DNA from: Ignavibacteriaceae bacterium
Lineage (GTDB): Bacteria; Bacteroidota; Ignavibacteria; Ignavibacteriales; Ignavibacteriaceae
DNA: 64,000 nt
Assembly: GCA_023229425.1 (NCBI GenBank)
Contig: JALNZG010000004.1
Location: 1-64,000 of the forward strand
Reading direction: 5' to 3'
In this document: positions 39,104-48,311 of the stretch, one piece after another
How positions within the stretch are numbered: the first letter of the stretch is position 1
Layout: the number at the start of each line of letters is the position of its first letter
Program-made: the position numbers and the translations under genes
Notes under the pieces: generated by a model
The model's database searches: none
The model's input: only the letters and a program-made list of their open reading frames with translations
Told to the model about the DNA's origin: nothing

Positions 39104-40717
39104 ATGGCACTACCAATAAATATTAACGAACTTCTAAACGGCAAAACTGTCGAATGGGAACGCATTGAATTCCGAGAAGGATGGAATCCCGAACGCACTC
39201 TCAGAACCATTTGTGCTTTTGCAAATGATTTTAATAATTGGGGTGGTGGATATATTGTTCTTGGAATTGCTGAAAACAACGGACAACCGGTTTTACCACC
39301 AAAAGGATTGCATTTAAATCAAATTGATTCCATTCAACAAGAATTAAATAACATTTGCAGAAAAATTTTACCAAACTACTTCCCAATCGTGGAACCTGTT
39401 GATTTTCAAAACAAAAAAATTCTGATATTGTGGTGTCCTGGTGGAAGCAATCGCCCGTACAAAGCTCCAGAAACTCTCGGGAATAATCCAAATAACTATT
39501 ATTACATCAGAAGATATTCTTCAACGGTAAAACCAAACAGAAATGAAGAACGCGAATTGCTCTCTATGGCAAATCAAATTCCTTTTGATGACCAAGCTAA
39601 TCACCATTACCAGTTATCAGATTTAGATTTAACTGAGATAAAGACCTTTCTTAACGAAGTTAATAGTGATCTTGAAAAAGAAATCCCAAAGCTGCAATTA
39701 AGTGAAATTGCTCGAAGAATGAACATCGCTGAAGGCGCAGATGAATATCTGTTACCTAAAAATATCGGACTTCTTTTTTTTGCTAAAGAACCTCAAAAAG
39801 TTTTTCCTTCTGCTAAAATAGAAATCGTAACCTTTGAAGATGAAGCCGGTTCAAGTTACACCGAAAAAATATTTAGCGGTACTTTGCACCGTCAGCTTAA
39901 AAGCGCTCTCGATTATCTTAAAAATATGGTTGTAAAAGAAAAAATTGTTAAAAATGAACGAAGAGCTGAAGCGGAAAGATTTTTTAATTATCCTTATGAC
40001 GCTTTAGAAGAAGCTTTATGTAATTCTGTTTATCATCGCGGCTATGATAATGATTCTACCATTGAAATACGTATCTATCACACAAAGCTTGATATTATTA
40101 GTTTCCCTGGCCCTTTACCTCCTCTTGATAAAGAAAAACTTAAAAAGAATCAATTTGATGTTCGCAAATACAGAAACAGACGAATCGGTGAATTCCTTAA
40201 AGAACTGCATCTTACTGAAGGTAGAGCCACTGGTATCCCAACAATTATTAAAGCTATGAAGATGAATAATTCCCCGAATCCTGTCTTTGAAACTGATGAT
40301 GATCGTTCCTATTTCAAAACAACACTTAAAATAAATCCAAAGTTTCTAAAAGTTAAAAAAGAGGAAAAAATTGATAGAGCAAGCACCACGCAAGTACCAC
40401 GCAAGTACCACGCAAGCACCACGCAAGTACCCAGCAACCACCCCGCAAGTACCCCGCAAGTACCACGCAAGTATTTAGAGAATAACCCGCAAGCAGTAAA
40501 GGCACTAGAATATTGCTATGAACTAAGGTTAAGAAAAGAAATTCAGAATTATCTAGGATTATTGGACAGAGAACATTTTCGTAAATCTATCTTAATTCCT
40601 TTAATTGATAATCTATTGATAAAAATGTTATTACCTGAAAAGCCAAATAGCCCAAATCAAAAATACATTATTACCGAAAAAGGTAAGCAACTTCTTAAAT
40701 TGTTAATTGATAATTGA
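39104..40717 (+). CDS. AlbA_2/GHKL ATP-binding protein with 11-nt tandem repeat (COG2865 type)
   Basis: A 537-residue protein. Residues about 10-150 form a Schlafen-like AlbA_2 domain (EFREGWNPERTLRTICAFAN, GGGYIVLGIAE). Residues about 290-400 look like the GHKL ATPase-like part (YDALEEALCNSVYHRGYDND, GRATGIPTIIKAM). A tandem repeat then codes for STTQVPRKYHA-type repeats (about 427-461), and the last 70 residues look like a winged helix. Genes of this type are common inside type I restriction loci; the role is unproven, possibly regulatory. It is flush with hsdM (0 bp) and 10 bp before hsdS. Confidence 0.85.
   Translation: MALPININELLNGKTVEWERIEFREGWNPERTLRTICAFANDFNNWGGGYIVLGIAENNGQPVLPPKGLHLNQIDSIQQELNNICRKILPNYFPIVEPVDFQNKKILILWCPGGSNRPYKAPETLGNNPNNYYYIRRYSSTVKPNRNEERELLSMANQIPFDDQANHHYQLSDLDLTEIKTFLNEVNSDLEKEIPKLQLSEIARRMNIAEGADEYLLPKNIGLLFFAKEPQKVFPSAKIEIVTFEDEAGSSYTEKIFSGTLHRQLKSALDYLKNMVVKEKIVKNERRAEAERFFNYPYDALEEALCNSVYHRGYDNDSTIEIRIYHTKLDIISFPGPLPPLDKEKLKKNQFDVRKYRNRRIGEFLKELHLTEGRATGIPTIIKAMKMNNSPNPVFETDDDRSYFKTTLKINPKFLKVKKEEKIDRASTTQVPRKYHASTTQVPSNHPASTPQVPRKYLENNPQAVKALEYCYELRLRKEIQNYLGLLDREHFRKSILIPLIDNLLIKMLLPEKPNSPNQKYIITEKGKQLLKLLIDN
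40386..40473 (+). repeat. 11-nt tandem repeat, eight units, in coding sequence
   Basis: Units of CCACGCAAGTA with small variations (CCACGCAAGCA, CCCCGCAAGTA, CCCAGCAACCA) are arranged head to tail without gaps. As 11 is not a multiple of 3, the array is read in all three frames in turn, giving an 11-residue protein repeat (STTQVPRKYHA). A gain or loss of one unit would shift the frame of the C-terminal domain. Confidence 0.9.
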
Positions 40718-40727
40718 TAATTGTTAA

Positions 40728-42047
40728 ATGAACAAATACCCCAAATACAAACCTTCCGGCGTTGAGTGGATTGGTGAGATTCCAAAACATTGGAATGTAA
40801 TGAAATTGAAGAATGTCATTAATAAGATAATTGATAATAGGGGAAGAACACCGGAATATGGTTCAGAAGGTGTGCCGATGCTTGAAATAAAACAGATTGA
40901 TGGCGTAAGTAAATACCCAAAAAGTAGTTTTGAGAAATTTGTTGATCCAAAATTAGTAAATGATTTTGTGAGAGATCCATTAAAGAAAGGAGATGTTCTA
41001 ATTGCTACTGTCGGGGCAACAGCTGGAAAATCTGCCATCGTTGAAAGAGATCCAGAATATTTTATAGCACAAAATTTGGTCGGTTTTAGATCAAACTCTT
41101 CAACAGCCCCTGAATTTTTATTTTATGTATCTCAATCAGTTTATTTTAGAGAAGGTCTCTTCGCTATTAATAAAGCAAATACAATTGATAATCTCAAAGT
41201 ATCAATATTCATTAATAACAATTGTGTAGTTCCACCATTAGAAGAACAAACCGTCATTGCAAATTTCTTAGATGATAAAACCGCGCAGATAGACAAACTC
41301 ATTACCAACAAACAAAAGCTAATCGAACTCCTTAAAGAAGAACGCACAGCGGTAATTAACCATGCTGTTACATGCGGCATTAACCCAAAGGTAAAACTAA
41401 AAGAGAGCGGCATAGAATGGCTCGGCAAAATTCCCAAACATTGGGAAATGAAGAAGTTAAAGTACATTGGAAAGATTGTTCTTGGGAAAATGTTAACGAA
41501 TGATGATAAAGGAGATTATAATTTTAAACCATATCTAAGGGCAGCCAATTTACAATGGTTAGATGCTAATATTGAAAATGTGAAGGAGATGTGGTTTTCT
41601 AAAATGGAACTTGAAAAGCTAAGAATAAAAGAATATGATTTGTTAGTAAGCGAGGGAGGTGAAGTTGGACGAACCTGTATTTGGAGAAATGAATTAGATG
41701 AATGTTATATTCAAAATTCAGTACATAAGATAACTATTGTCGAAAACCAAAATCCTTTCTTTTTCCTTTACCAATTTTTCTACCTCGGTAGTATTGGATA
41801 TTTTGAATCAATTGTAAATAGAATTAGTATTGGTCATTTAACTGGAGAAAAAATTAGAGAATTATATATTTGGTCTCCAAATATGGATGAACAACTCCAA
41901 ATCGTTCAACAAGTTGAAACTGAAACAAAAAGAATAGACGGTACAATATCCAAAATAGAAAATGAGATAGAACTGCTTGCGGAATACCGCACAGCGTTAA
42001 TTAGCGAAGTAGTAACGGGAAAAATTGATGTCAGTAATAAAGTGTAA
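40728..42047 (+). CDS. hsdS: Type I restriction-modification specificity subunit
   Basis: A 439-residue DNA-recognition subunit with two target-recognition domains. Each starts with the same block: SGVEWIGEIPKHWNVMKLK near 10-28 and SGIEWLGKIPKHWEMKKLK near 226-244. Each ends with a conserved helical spacer (PPLEEQTVIANFLDDKTAQI near 165 and MDEQLQIVQQVETETKRID near 386). The two TRDs differ, so a bipartite asymmetric site is expected. The target sequence cannot be predicted by eye. It is preceded by TAATTGATAATTG repeats. Confidence 0.95.
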   Translation: MNKYPKYKPSGVEWIGEIPKHWNVMKLKNVINKIIDNRGRTPEYGSEGVPMLEIKQIDGVSKYPKSSFEKFVDPKLVNDFVRDPLKKGDVLIATVGATAGKSAIVERDPEYFIAQNLVGFRSNSSTAPEFLFYVSQSVYFREGLFAINKANTIDNLKVSIFINNNCVVPPLEEQTVIANFLDDKTAQIDKLITNKQKLIELLKEERTAVINHAVTCGINPKVKLKESGIEWLGKIPKHWEMKKLKYIGKIVLGKMLTNDDKGDYNFKPYLRAANLQWLDANIENVKEMWFSKMELEKLRIKEYDLLVSEGGEVGRTCIWRNELDECYIQNSVHKITIVENQNPFFFLYQFFYLGSIGYFESIVNRISIGHLTGEKIRELYIWSPNMDEQLQIVQQVETETKRIDGTISKIENEIELLAEYRTALISEVVTGKIDVSNKV

Positions 42048-42115
42048 AATGTCATTGAGTTTGTTATTTTTAAATGTAAAACAAATAACCTTTCTTAAAA
42101 TGAAAGGAGGAAAGA

Positions 42116-42790
42116 ATGAAAACAATCACACATAAGAACGAATTAGGCTTTGGGATCTATACTATTCCGGATATTAGCCGTTTGTTAAAGATTGACCGCA
42201 GAAAAGTTACCCACTACATTTCGGCATATTGGGATGAAAAAATTGGGAGAAAGCTTTTTAATGATACCTACACTTGGAGCGTAAATCAGCGAAACAAAGC
42301 AGTCAATTTTTATGTTCTCATTGAACTTTTTACTTTTTTTAGATTACAAGAACTTGGTGTAAAGGCGCGAACAATTCTTAAAGCAAGATGCAGCATTTCA
42401 AAGGAATTAAGTTTAGATTATCCTTTTGCATCTTCACAGTTATTAACGGATGGCAAAGAAATTTGGTATCGGTTTCAAAATGATATTGTCAATGCTGATG
42501 GAACAAGTCAAACGAATTTTGTTAATATAATAGAAAATTTTGTATCCAAAGTTGATTTTAGTGCTGATAGTCTCGCTTATAGATTCTGGCCATTTGATAA
42601 AAATAAAAGTATCGTAATTGATCCTCATCATCAATTCGGGCAGCCAATAATTAACGGAACGAATATTAATGCCGAAGTTATTTACTCCATGTACAAAAGC
42701 GGTGAACCGATCTCTGCTCTTTCTATACTTTATGATTTAAGCGAACATCAAGTTAATGATGCTATTAATTTTTATAGATCAGCAGCTTGA
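42116..42790 (+). CDS. DUF433 antitoxin with N-terminal DNA-binding part
   Basis: A 224-residue protein. The N-terminal part (1-100) has a MerR-like helix-turn-helix look (YTIPDISRLLKIDRRKVTHY). The C-terminal 55 residues are DUF433 (PIINGTNINAEVIYSMYKSG, then EPISALSILYDLSEHQV). DUF433 proteins pair with DUF5615 PIN-like toxins (the VapBC45-like type). An AAGGAGG ribosome site lies 6 bp before the ATG. The TGA overlaps the toxin ATG (TGATG), so the pair is co-translated. It sits inside the restriction locus between hsdS and hsdR. Confidence 0.85.
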   Translation: MKTITHKNELGFGIYTIPDISRLLKIDRRKVTHYISAYWDEKIGRKLFNDTYTWSVNQRNKAVNFYVLIELFTFFRLQELGVKARTILKARCSISKELSLDYPFASSQLLTDGKEIWYRFQNDIVNADGTSQTNFVNIIENFVSKVDFSADSLAYRFWPFDKNKSIVIDPHHQFGQPIINGTNINAEVIYSMYKSGEPISALSILYDLSEHQVNDAINFYRSAA

Positions 42791-43185
42791 TGGAAATCTT
42801 TCTTGATGAGAATCTTTCTGAATATGTTGCTCATGCTTTGAACTCCCTAAACAAAGGTTATTTCAGAACCGTCCAAGTTCATTCCACAAAAGAAATATTT
42901 GGTAAGGGTGTCCCGGATGAAACAATTATACCAAGCTTAGGGGATTCCAATAGTGTGCTCATAACTAAAGACTTTAATATTTACAAAAGTCGTTTGCAAT
43001 ATGAGCTTTGTAAACAATATAATCTCGGCTTATTCTTCCTTAAACTTCCTAAAAACCAAGACAAACATTGGGCAATTGTAAAACTTTTAATCAATAATTG
43101 GGAAGTGATAATCCAAAAAGCCGATAAAGAAGTAAAACCTTTCGCTTTTACTTTACCTGTTAGGGGTAAAATGGAGAAACTTTAA
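42790..43185 (+). CDS. DUF5615 PIN-like toxin
   Basis: A 131-residue protein starting MEIFLDENLSEYVAHALNSL, where FLDENLS is the first acidic motif of DUF5615. A second acidic site is VLITKDFNIY near 57-66, where the family has D-x-D-F. Members are PIN-like nucleases thought to cut RNA and are held by a DUF433 partner, here immediately upstream. The ATG at 42790 overlaps the antitoxin stop; the in-frame TTG at 42787 is less likely. hsdR starts 2 bp after its stop. Confidence 0.85.
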   Translation: MEIFLDENLSEYVAHALNSLNKGYFRTVQVHSTKEIFGKGVPDETIIPSLGDSNSVLITKDFNIYKSRLQYELCKQYNLGLFFLKLPKNQDKHWAIVKLLINNWEVIIQKADKEVKPFAFTLPVRGKMEKL

Positions 43186-43187
43186 TT

Positions 43188-46178
43188 ATGCTTTCATCTA
43201 TTCACTCTGAAAAGACTTTCGAATCAGCGATCATAGAACATTTAACTTCTAACGGCTGGTTTCAAGGCAATGCTGATGATTTCAGCAGCGAACTTGCCCT
43301 TGATAAAAAAGCAATCCTCTCTTTTATCCAAACCTCACAACCCAAAGAATGGGAACTGCTTAAAACTTATTACAAAGAAGATACAGAAAACAAATTCTTT
43401 CAACGCCTCTTTAAGGAATTGGATTTAAGAGGTATGATCGACGTTATTCGCCACGGAATTACAGACAGCGGCGTTAAATTCAAACTTGCTTACTTCAAAC
43501 CCGATAGTGGGCTTAATCCCGATACGCTTAATCAATACAGCTACAACAAGCATTATGTAACACGACAAGTATTCTTTTCACCAAAAAACAAAAAAAGCAT
43601 TGATCTGGTTCTTTCATTAAATGGTCTCCCTTTAGCAACTTTAGAACTAAAAAATCATTTCACCGGGCAAAGAGTAAGTGATGCGATCGAACAATACAAA
43701 ACAAGCCGCGATCCAAAAGAATTGTTATTCCAATTTAAGAAGCGTGCGTTAATTCATTTTACAGTCGACCCCGATGAAGTTTACTTTACTACAAAACTTG
43801 AAAGTTCCGGCACAAGATTTTTCCCTTTTAATAAAGGGTATAACAACGGCGCCGGAAACCCGCCTGCTAAAGATTATACTACTTATCGTTCCGCCTACTT
43901 TTGGGAAGATATTTTATCGGTTGATAGCTGGACTGAAATAATCGCCCGCTATATTCATCTTCAAAAAGAAGAATATACAGTTGACGATAAAAAATATTAC
44001 AAAGAAACGATGCTCTTCCCCCGCTTTCACCAGTTGGATGTTGTTAGGCAGTTAATTGCAGATGCTAAAGAAAATGGAAGCGGAAGAAGATATTTAATAG
44101 AACATTCCGCCGGAAGCGGCAAAAGTAATTCAATCGCATGGCTCGCTTATCGTTTATCTTCTCTTTACAATGCTGCCGATAAGAAAATCTTTGACTCCGT
44201 TATTGTCATCACCGATAGAAACGTTCTCGATCAACAATTGCAAAACACAATCTATCAATTTGAACACAAAACCGGTGTTGTGCAGCGTATAGAAGTAAAC
44301 GCAGAACAATTGGCGGAAACGATAAAATCCGGTGTGTGTATTATTATCACTACGCTTCAAAAATTTCCATATGCGTTGAAATTTCTAAGTGATATTCCAA
44401 ATCGTAATTATGCGGTAATTATTGATGAAGCACACAGCAGTCAAGGCGGTGAATCAAGTCGTAAAATGACAGAAGCATTAGTCGGCAAAAATGTTTCGTT
44501 GGAAGAAGCCGTAAAAGTTGAAAGTGAGATTGAAAACAGTTTCGCCGATGAAGATGATTATATACGTGAAATAATTCAGAAAAGAGGTCCGCAAAAAAAT
44601 ATTAGTCTCTTTGCTTTTACTGCCACCCCCAAATCAAAAACCCTTGAGGTCTTCGGCGAAAAAGATAGCGAAGGAAAACCAAAACCTTTCCATCTCTATT
44701 CTATGCGGCAAGCAATTGAAGAAGGTTTTATCCTCGATGTTCTAAAGAACTATACTTCTTATGAAACCTATTACCGTTTTTGTAAAACTATTGAAGACGA
44801 TCCTTCACTAAATAAACGGAAGACGACCAGAGCGATTGCACGTTTCGCCTCTTTCCATCCTACAAACCTTGCACAAAAAACCGAAGTTATGGTTGAGCAT
44901 TTTCGTCAAGTTACTATGAAGAAGATTGGTAGTAAAGCTAAAGCAATGGTTGTAACTTCTTCACGTAAACACGCCCTAAAGTTTTATGTTGAATTCAAAG
45001 ACTACATAAAAGAAAAAGGTTACTCAAACATTAAACCTCTTGTTGCTTTTTCGGGCTCTGTAATTGATGATCTTTATCCCGAAGGTGTTACAGAATCAGA
45101 ACTAAATAAATTTAGTGAAAAAGAATTGCCTCTAAAATTCGCATCCGCAGAATTCCAAGTTTTACTTGTTGCAGATAAATATCAATATGGTTTCGATCAA
45201 CCTTTATTGCATACGATGTATGTTGATAAAAAATTATCCGGTGTTAGAGCGGTTCAAACCCTTTCTCGGTTAAATAGAAATTATCCCGGCAAAGAAGATA
45301 CTTTTGTTTTGGACTTCGCTAATGACCGTCAAACAATCATTGATTCATTCCAGCCATATTATGAAATGACTACTATGACTGAGACTACTGACCCTAATCA
45401 TCTTTATAATCTAAAAGACAAAATAGATTCTGCACAAGTTTATTATCAATCAGAAATAGATGCTTTTTCAAAAGTATTTTATAAACCGAGTAGCGCATCG
45501 GTAAGAGATCAAGGTAAGCTTTACGCCTATATCGATCCAGCCGTAGATCGTTTCAAACAGTTGGAAGAAGAACCTCAAGATGAATTTAAAAAATCATTAA
45601 CATCATTTGTCCGCCTCTATTCTTTCATGTCTCAAATAATGCCTTTCCAAGATGTCGAGTTGGAAAAATTATATTCTTTCGGTCGCTTTTTATTAACTAA
45701 ACTTCCCAAAGTTGATTACACAGAAAGATTAAAACTTGATAATGAAGTCGCTCTTGAATATTACAGATTACAGAAAATAGCCGAAGGTGATTTAGTTCTT
45801 CAAATCCAAGGGGAGTATGGCCTTAATCCAATTACTGAAGCCGGTATTAGCAAACCAAAAGATGAAAAAGATAAACTCTCAAATATTATTAATCTCTTAA
45901 ATGAAAAATATGGCTTCGATTTTACAGACCAGGATCGCTTATATTTCGAACAGATTGAACAAGCCCTATTCGAAAATGAAGACTTAAAAATCAGAGCAAA
46001 AAATAATCCCCTTGAAAATTTCAAATATGCCTTTGACGAAGTATTTATTCAAACGATGATTGACAGAATGGACGCAAACCAAGAGATATTTGATAAGATA
46101 ATGTCCAATTCTGAATTTAAAGAAGACATAAAAGTATGGTTAACCAAGAAAATTTATGAACGATTTAAAGAAGAATAA
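43188..46178 (+). CDS. hsdR: Type I restriction endonuclease R subunit
   Basis: A 996-residue motor-nuclease. The N-terminal PD-(D/E)xK nuclease domain has LVLSLNGLPLATLELKN near 140-156 (E-L-K). The helicase begins with Walker A EHSAGSGKS near 306-314; motif II is DEAHSS near 412-417, motif III FAFTATPKSKT near 482, and motif VI QTLSRLNRNYPGK near 689. The C-terminal helical domain binds HsdM/S. Length is typical. It starts 2 bp after the toxin gene, so its expression is likely tied to the toxin-antitoxin pair. Confidence 0.96.
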   Translation: MLSSIHSEKTFESAIIEHLTSNGWFQGNADDFSSELALDKKAILSFIQTSQPKEWELLKTYYKEDTENKFFQRLFKELDLRGMIDVIRHGITDSGVKFKLAYFKPDSGLNPDTLNQYSYNKHYVTRQVFFSPKNKKSIDLVLSLNGLPLATLELKNHFTGQRVSDAIEQYKTSRDPKELLFQFKKRALIHFTVDPDEVYFTTKLESSGTRFFPFNKGYNNGAGNPPAKDYTTYRSAYFWEDILSVDSWTEIIARYIHLQKEEYTVDDKKYYKETMLFPRFHQLDVVRQLIADAKENGSGRRYLIEHSAGSGKSNSIAWLAYRLSSLYNAADKKIFDSVIVITDRNVLDQQLQNTIYQFEHKTGVVQRIEVNAEQLAETIKSGVCIIITTLQKFPYALKFLSDIPNRNYAVIIDEAHSSQGGESSRKMTEALVGKNVSLEEAVKVESEIENSFADEDDYIREIIQKRGPQKNISLFAFTATPKSKTLEVFGEKDSEGKPKPFHLYSMRQAIEEGFILDVLKNYTSYETYYRFCKTIEDDPSLNKRKTTRAIARFASFHPTNLAQKTEVMVEHFRQVTMKKIGSKAKAMVVTSSRKHALKFYVEFKDYIKEKGYSNIKPLVAFSGSVIDDLYPEGVTESELNKFSEKELPLKFASAEFQVLLVADKYQYGFDQPLLHTMYVDKKLSGVRAVQTLSRLNRNYPGKEDTFVLDFANDRQTIIDSFQPYYEMTTMTETTDPNHLYNLKDKIDSAQVYYQSEIDAFSKVFYKPSSASVRDQGKLYAYIDPAVDRFKQLEEEPQDEFKKSLTSFVRLYSFMSQIMPFQDVELEKLYSFGRFLLTKLPKVDYTERLKLDNEVALEYYRLQKIAEGDLVLQIQGEYGLNPITEAGISKPKDEKDKLSNIINLLNEKYGFDFTDQDRLYFEQIEQALFENEDLKIRAKNNPLENFKYAFDEVFIQTMIDRMDANQEIFDKIMSNSEFKEDIKVWLTKKIYERFKEE

Positions 46179-46289
46179 AAATCACATTAATGAACGTAGG
46201 TATAACTAAACAATCAGTTATTAGTCAATTGTCATTTGTTTTTATTCTGACTATCGACCAATGACTACTGGCAACTTAAAAGAAATGTT

Positions 46290-47852
46290 ATGATTTCGTT
46301 ATTTACAAATAAACAAGTTCGAGCCATTGATAGCTTTGCTATTGAACAGCTAAATTTCCCCTCACTTCTTCTAATGGAAAATGCTGCTTCAAGCCTTTTC
46401 AAAATTATTTCCGAAAAAGGTTTTCTAAATTCAGTTCCAACAACTGTAGGAATTATGTGCGGTAAAGGAAATAATGGCGGTGATGGATTTGCTCTTGCAA
46501 GAAAAATTGCTTTTGCCGGACATAAAGTAATGGTTCTGCACATTTCTGATAAAAGAGATTTATCTTCGGATGCTGAGAAAAATTATGAATTATTAGTTTC
46601 GTCCGCATCATTGTACAAAAATATTTCCATCAAAAAACTTGCAAAAATCGAAGATTTTAAAACTCTTCGTTCCTGCAATGTTATTATTGATGCTCTATTG
46701 GGAAGCGGTGCGACTGGTGAGTTGCAAGGACTACTGAAAGATATTATTAAGAAGGTGAATCTTTTTAATTGTAAAAAAATTGCGATAGATGTTCCAACGG
46801 GTTTAAATGCAGATACAGGTTACGGAGTAACAATCTTTAAAGCGGACTTGACTATCACGCTTGGAGAATTAAAGCGAGGATTGTTTTTAGGAGATGGTTA
46901 TTCATCTTCTGGTTTAATTGAAAAGGGAAGTATTGGAGTCGGAGATAAATTTTTTAAAAGACTAATAGCGGAAGATTTTTTAGTTGAAAGGAACGATGTC
47001 AAATCTTTTATTCCGTTAAAAGAAAAAAGCTTGCACAAATATTCAGCGGGGAAAATTTTTCTTATTGCAGGCTCTAAAGAATATGGCGGAGCGGCTGTAC
47101 TTTCATCAAGCGGGGCATTTAAGTCAGGTGGAGGAGCAGTCATCCTTGCAATTCCAACATCATTACAAAAAATATTACTGCAAAAACGACCGGAAATTGT
47201 TAATCAGTTTTATGGTGAAAAAAATACGGAATATTTATCTGCATCATCTTATTCATCGTTAAAGGAAAAATTTCTTTGGGCGGATGCGATTGCTATCGGT
47301 CCTGGAATCGGAAGACAAGATGAAACAATGGAGTTTGTTCGTTTTCTATTGAAAAAACATCCCAACAAAAAAATTGTCATTGATGCTGATGCCCTATATG
47401 CTTTACGCAAAAAAGAGTATAGAAACTTTCAACTAAAAAATTTCGTGCTTACTCCACATATTGGAGAATTTGCCACATTAATTGATGTTGAAAAGAGTTT
47501 GATTGAAAAAGATTTACTTTTTTACGGCAAAGAGTTTGTGAAAGAAACGAAGTCAACACTGGTTTTAAAAGGTCCGCGAACAATTGTTTTTACTGCCGAT
47601 GGGAAAGCGTTCATTAATCCGACGGGAAATGAAGGGCTTGCTAAATTTGGAAGTGGAGATGTTTTAACCGGAATGATTGTCAGTTTACTTTCTCAACTTA
47701 AAAATGTTCAACATGCTGTTTTAAGCGCAGTCTATCTGCACGGATTGGCGGCTGATCAATTGAAAAAGGAAAAATCTGCTTACGGATTTACCGCAAGTGA
47801 GCTGGTTAATCAAATCCCATTTGCTTTGAAAGAACTGAATAATGCTTTATAA
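46290..47852 (+). CDS. nnr: Bifunctional NAD(P)H-hydrate epimerase / ADP-dependent dehydratase
   Basis: A 520-residue metabolite-repair enzyme. The N-terminal epimerase domain (YjeF_N, about 1-215) has MENAASSLFK and GKGNNGGDGFALAR at 58-71. The C-terminal ADP-dependent dehydratase (about 225-515) has GSKEYGGAAVLSSSGAFKSG, AIGPGIGR, and near its end GSGDVLTGMI. It repairs damaged NADH and NADPH hydrates. The fused form is the usual bacterial one. Its last 11 bp overlap the vanZ-like gene. Confidence 0.95.
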   Translation: MISLFTNKQVRAIDSFAIEQLNFPSLLLMENAASSLFKIISEKGFLNSVPTTVGIMCGKGNNGGDGFALARKIAFAGHKVMVLHISDKRDLSSDAEKNYELLVSSASLYKNISIKKLAKIEDFKTLRSCNVIIDALLGSGATGELQGLLKDIIKKVNLFNCKKIAIDVPTGLNADTGYGVTIFKADLTITLGELKRGLFLGDGYSSSGLIEKGSIGVGDKFFKRLIAEDFLVERNDVKSFIPLKEKSLHKYSAGKIFLIAGSKEYGGAAVLSSSGAFKSGGGAVILAIPTSLQKILLQKRPEIVNQFYGEKNTEYLSASSYSSLKEKFLWADAIAIGPGIGRQDETMEFVRFLLKKHPNKKIVIDADALYALRKKEYRNFQLKNFVLTPHIGEFATLIDVEKSLIEKDLLFYGKEFVKETKSTLVLKGPRTIVFTADGKAFINPTGNEGLAKFGSGDVLTGMIVSLLSQLKNVQHAVLSAVYLHGLAADQLKKEKSAYGFTASELVNQIPFALKELNNAL

Positions 47853-48258
47853 TTTTTTTGAAAAAAATAAAAATATTGCTGTTTATGCGCCCCTTATTGC
47901 GTACTGGATAGTGCTTTTCCTTGCCACAACATTACCTACAACAAAAATTCCACATACAGGAATTAATGATAAAATAGAACATTTACTCGGTTATTTTTTG
48001 TTGGCTTTTTTATTAAGTAATACTCTTTATTTTCAAAACAAAAACAAAATATTTAAGAAATTTCCAATTAGCATCGCTTTGTTAATAGTTGCCTTATACG
48101 GTATAGTGGATGAAGTACATCAGTATTTTATCCCAGGAAGATTGTGTGACTTTTATGATTGGACAGCTGATGTAACCGGCGCACTTGCTGCGGGAGTTAT
48201 GTACTTTATGGTTAAGAAATATTTCCAATCCGCAGAAGGCAGACAAAAACCGGTTTAG
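47842..48258 (+). CDS. VanZ-family membrane protein
   Basis: A 138-residue protein with four hydrophobic segments. NDKIEHLLGYFLLAFLLSN near 41-59 and IVDEVHQYFIPGRLCDFYDW then TADVTGALAAG near 90-120 are the VanZ-like signature (D-K..H...Y, DE.HQ...PGR..D..D...D..G). The family is named for a teicoplanin-resistance gene, but most members have no known function, and resistance should not be assumed. It overlaps nnr by 11 bp and is followed by a likely terminator. Confidence 0.88.
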   Translation: MLYNFFEKNKNIAVYAPLIAYWIVLFLATTLPTTKIPHTGINDKIEHLLGYFLLAFLLSNTLYFQNKNKIFKKFPISIALLIVALYGIVDEVHQYFIPGRLCDFYDWTADVTGALAAGVMYFMVKKYFQSAEGRQKPV

Positions 48259-48284
48259 AGAATTAAAAAGACTGGTTTCTTTTT
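48247..48284 (+). terminator. Probable terminator after the vanZ-like gene
   Basis: AAACCGGT (48247-48254, spanning the stop codon) pairs with ACTGGTTT (48271-48278) with one G-T pair, and TTCTTTTT follows. The loop is 16 nt, so strength is uncertain. Confidence 0.5.
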
Positions 48285-48311
48285 GAAAAAAATTATGAAT
48301 AACTTTTATTT

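Noticed and set aside
40386..40473. CRISPR or minisatellite outside genes
   Set aside because: The 11-nt units are contiguous, have no spacers and lie in an open coding frame.
46179..46289. GTCAATTGTCATTTG / ATGACTACTGGC text between hsdR and nnr as a regulatory repeat
   Set aside because: This simple, loosely repetitive text occurs between many genes in this group; no palindrome or operator pattern could be fixed.
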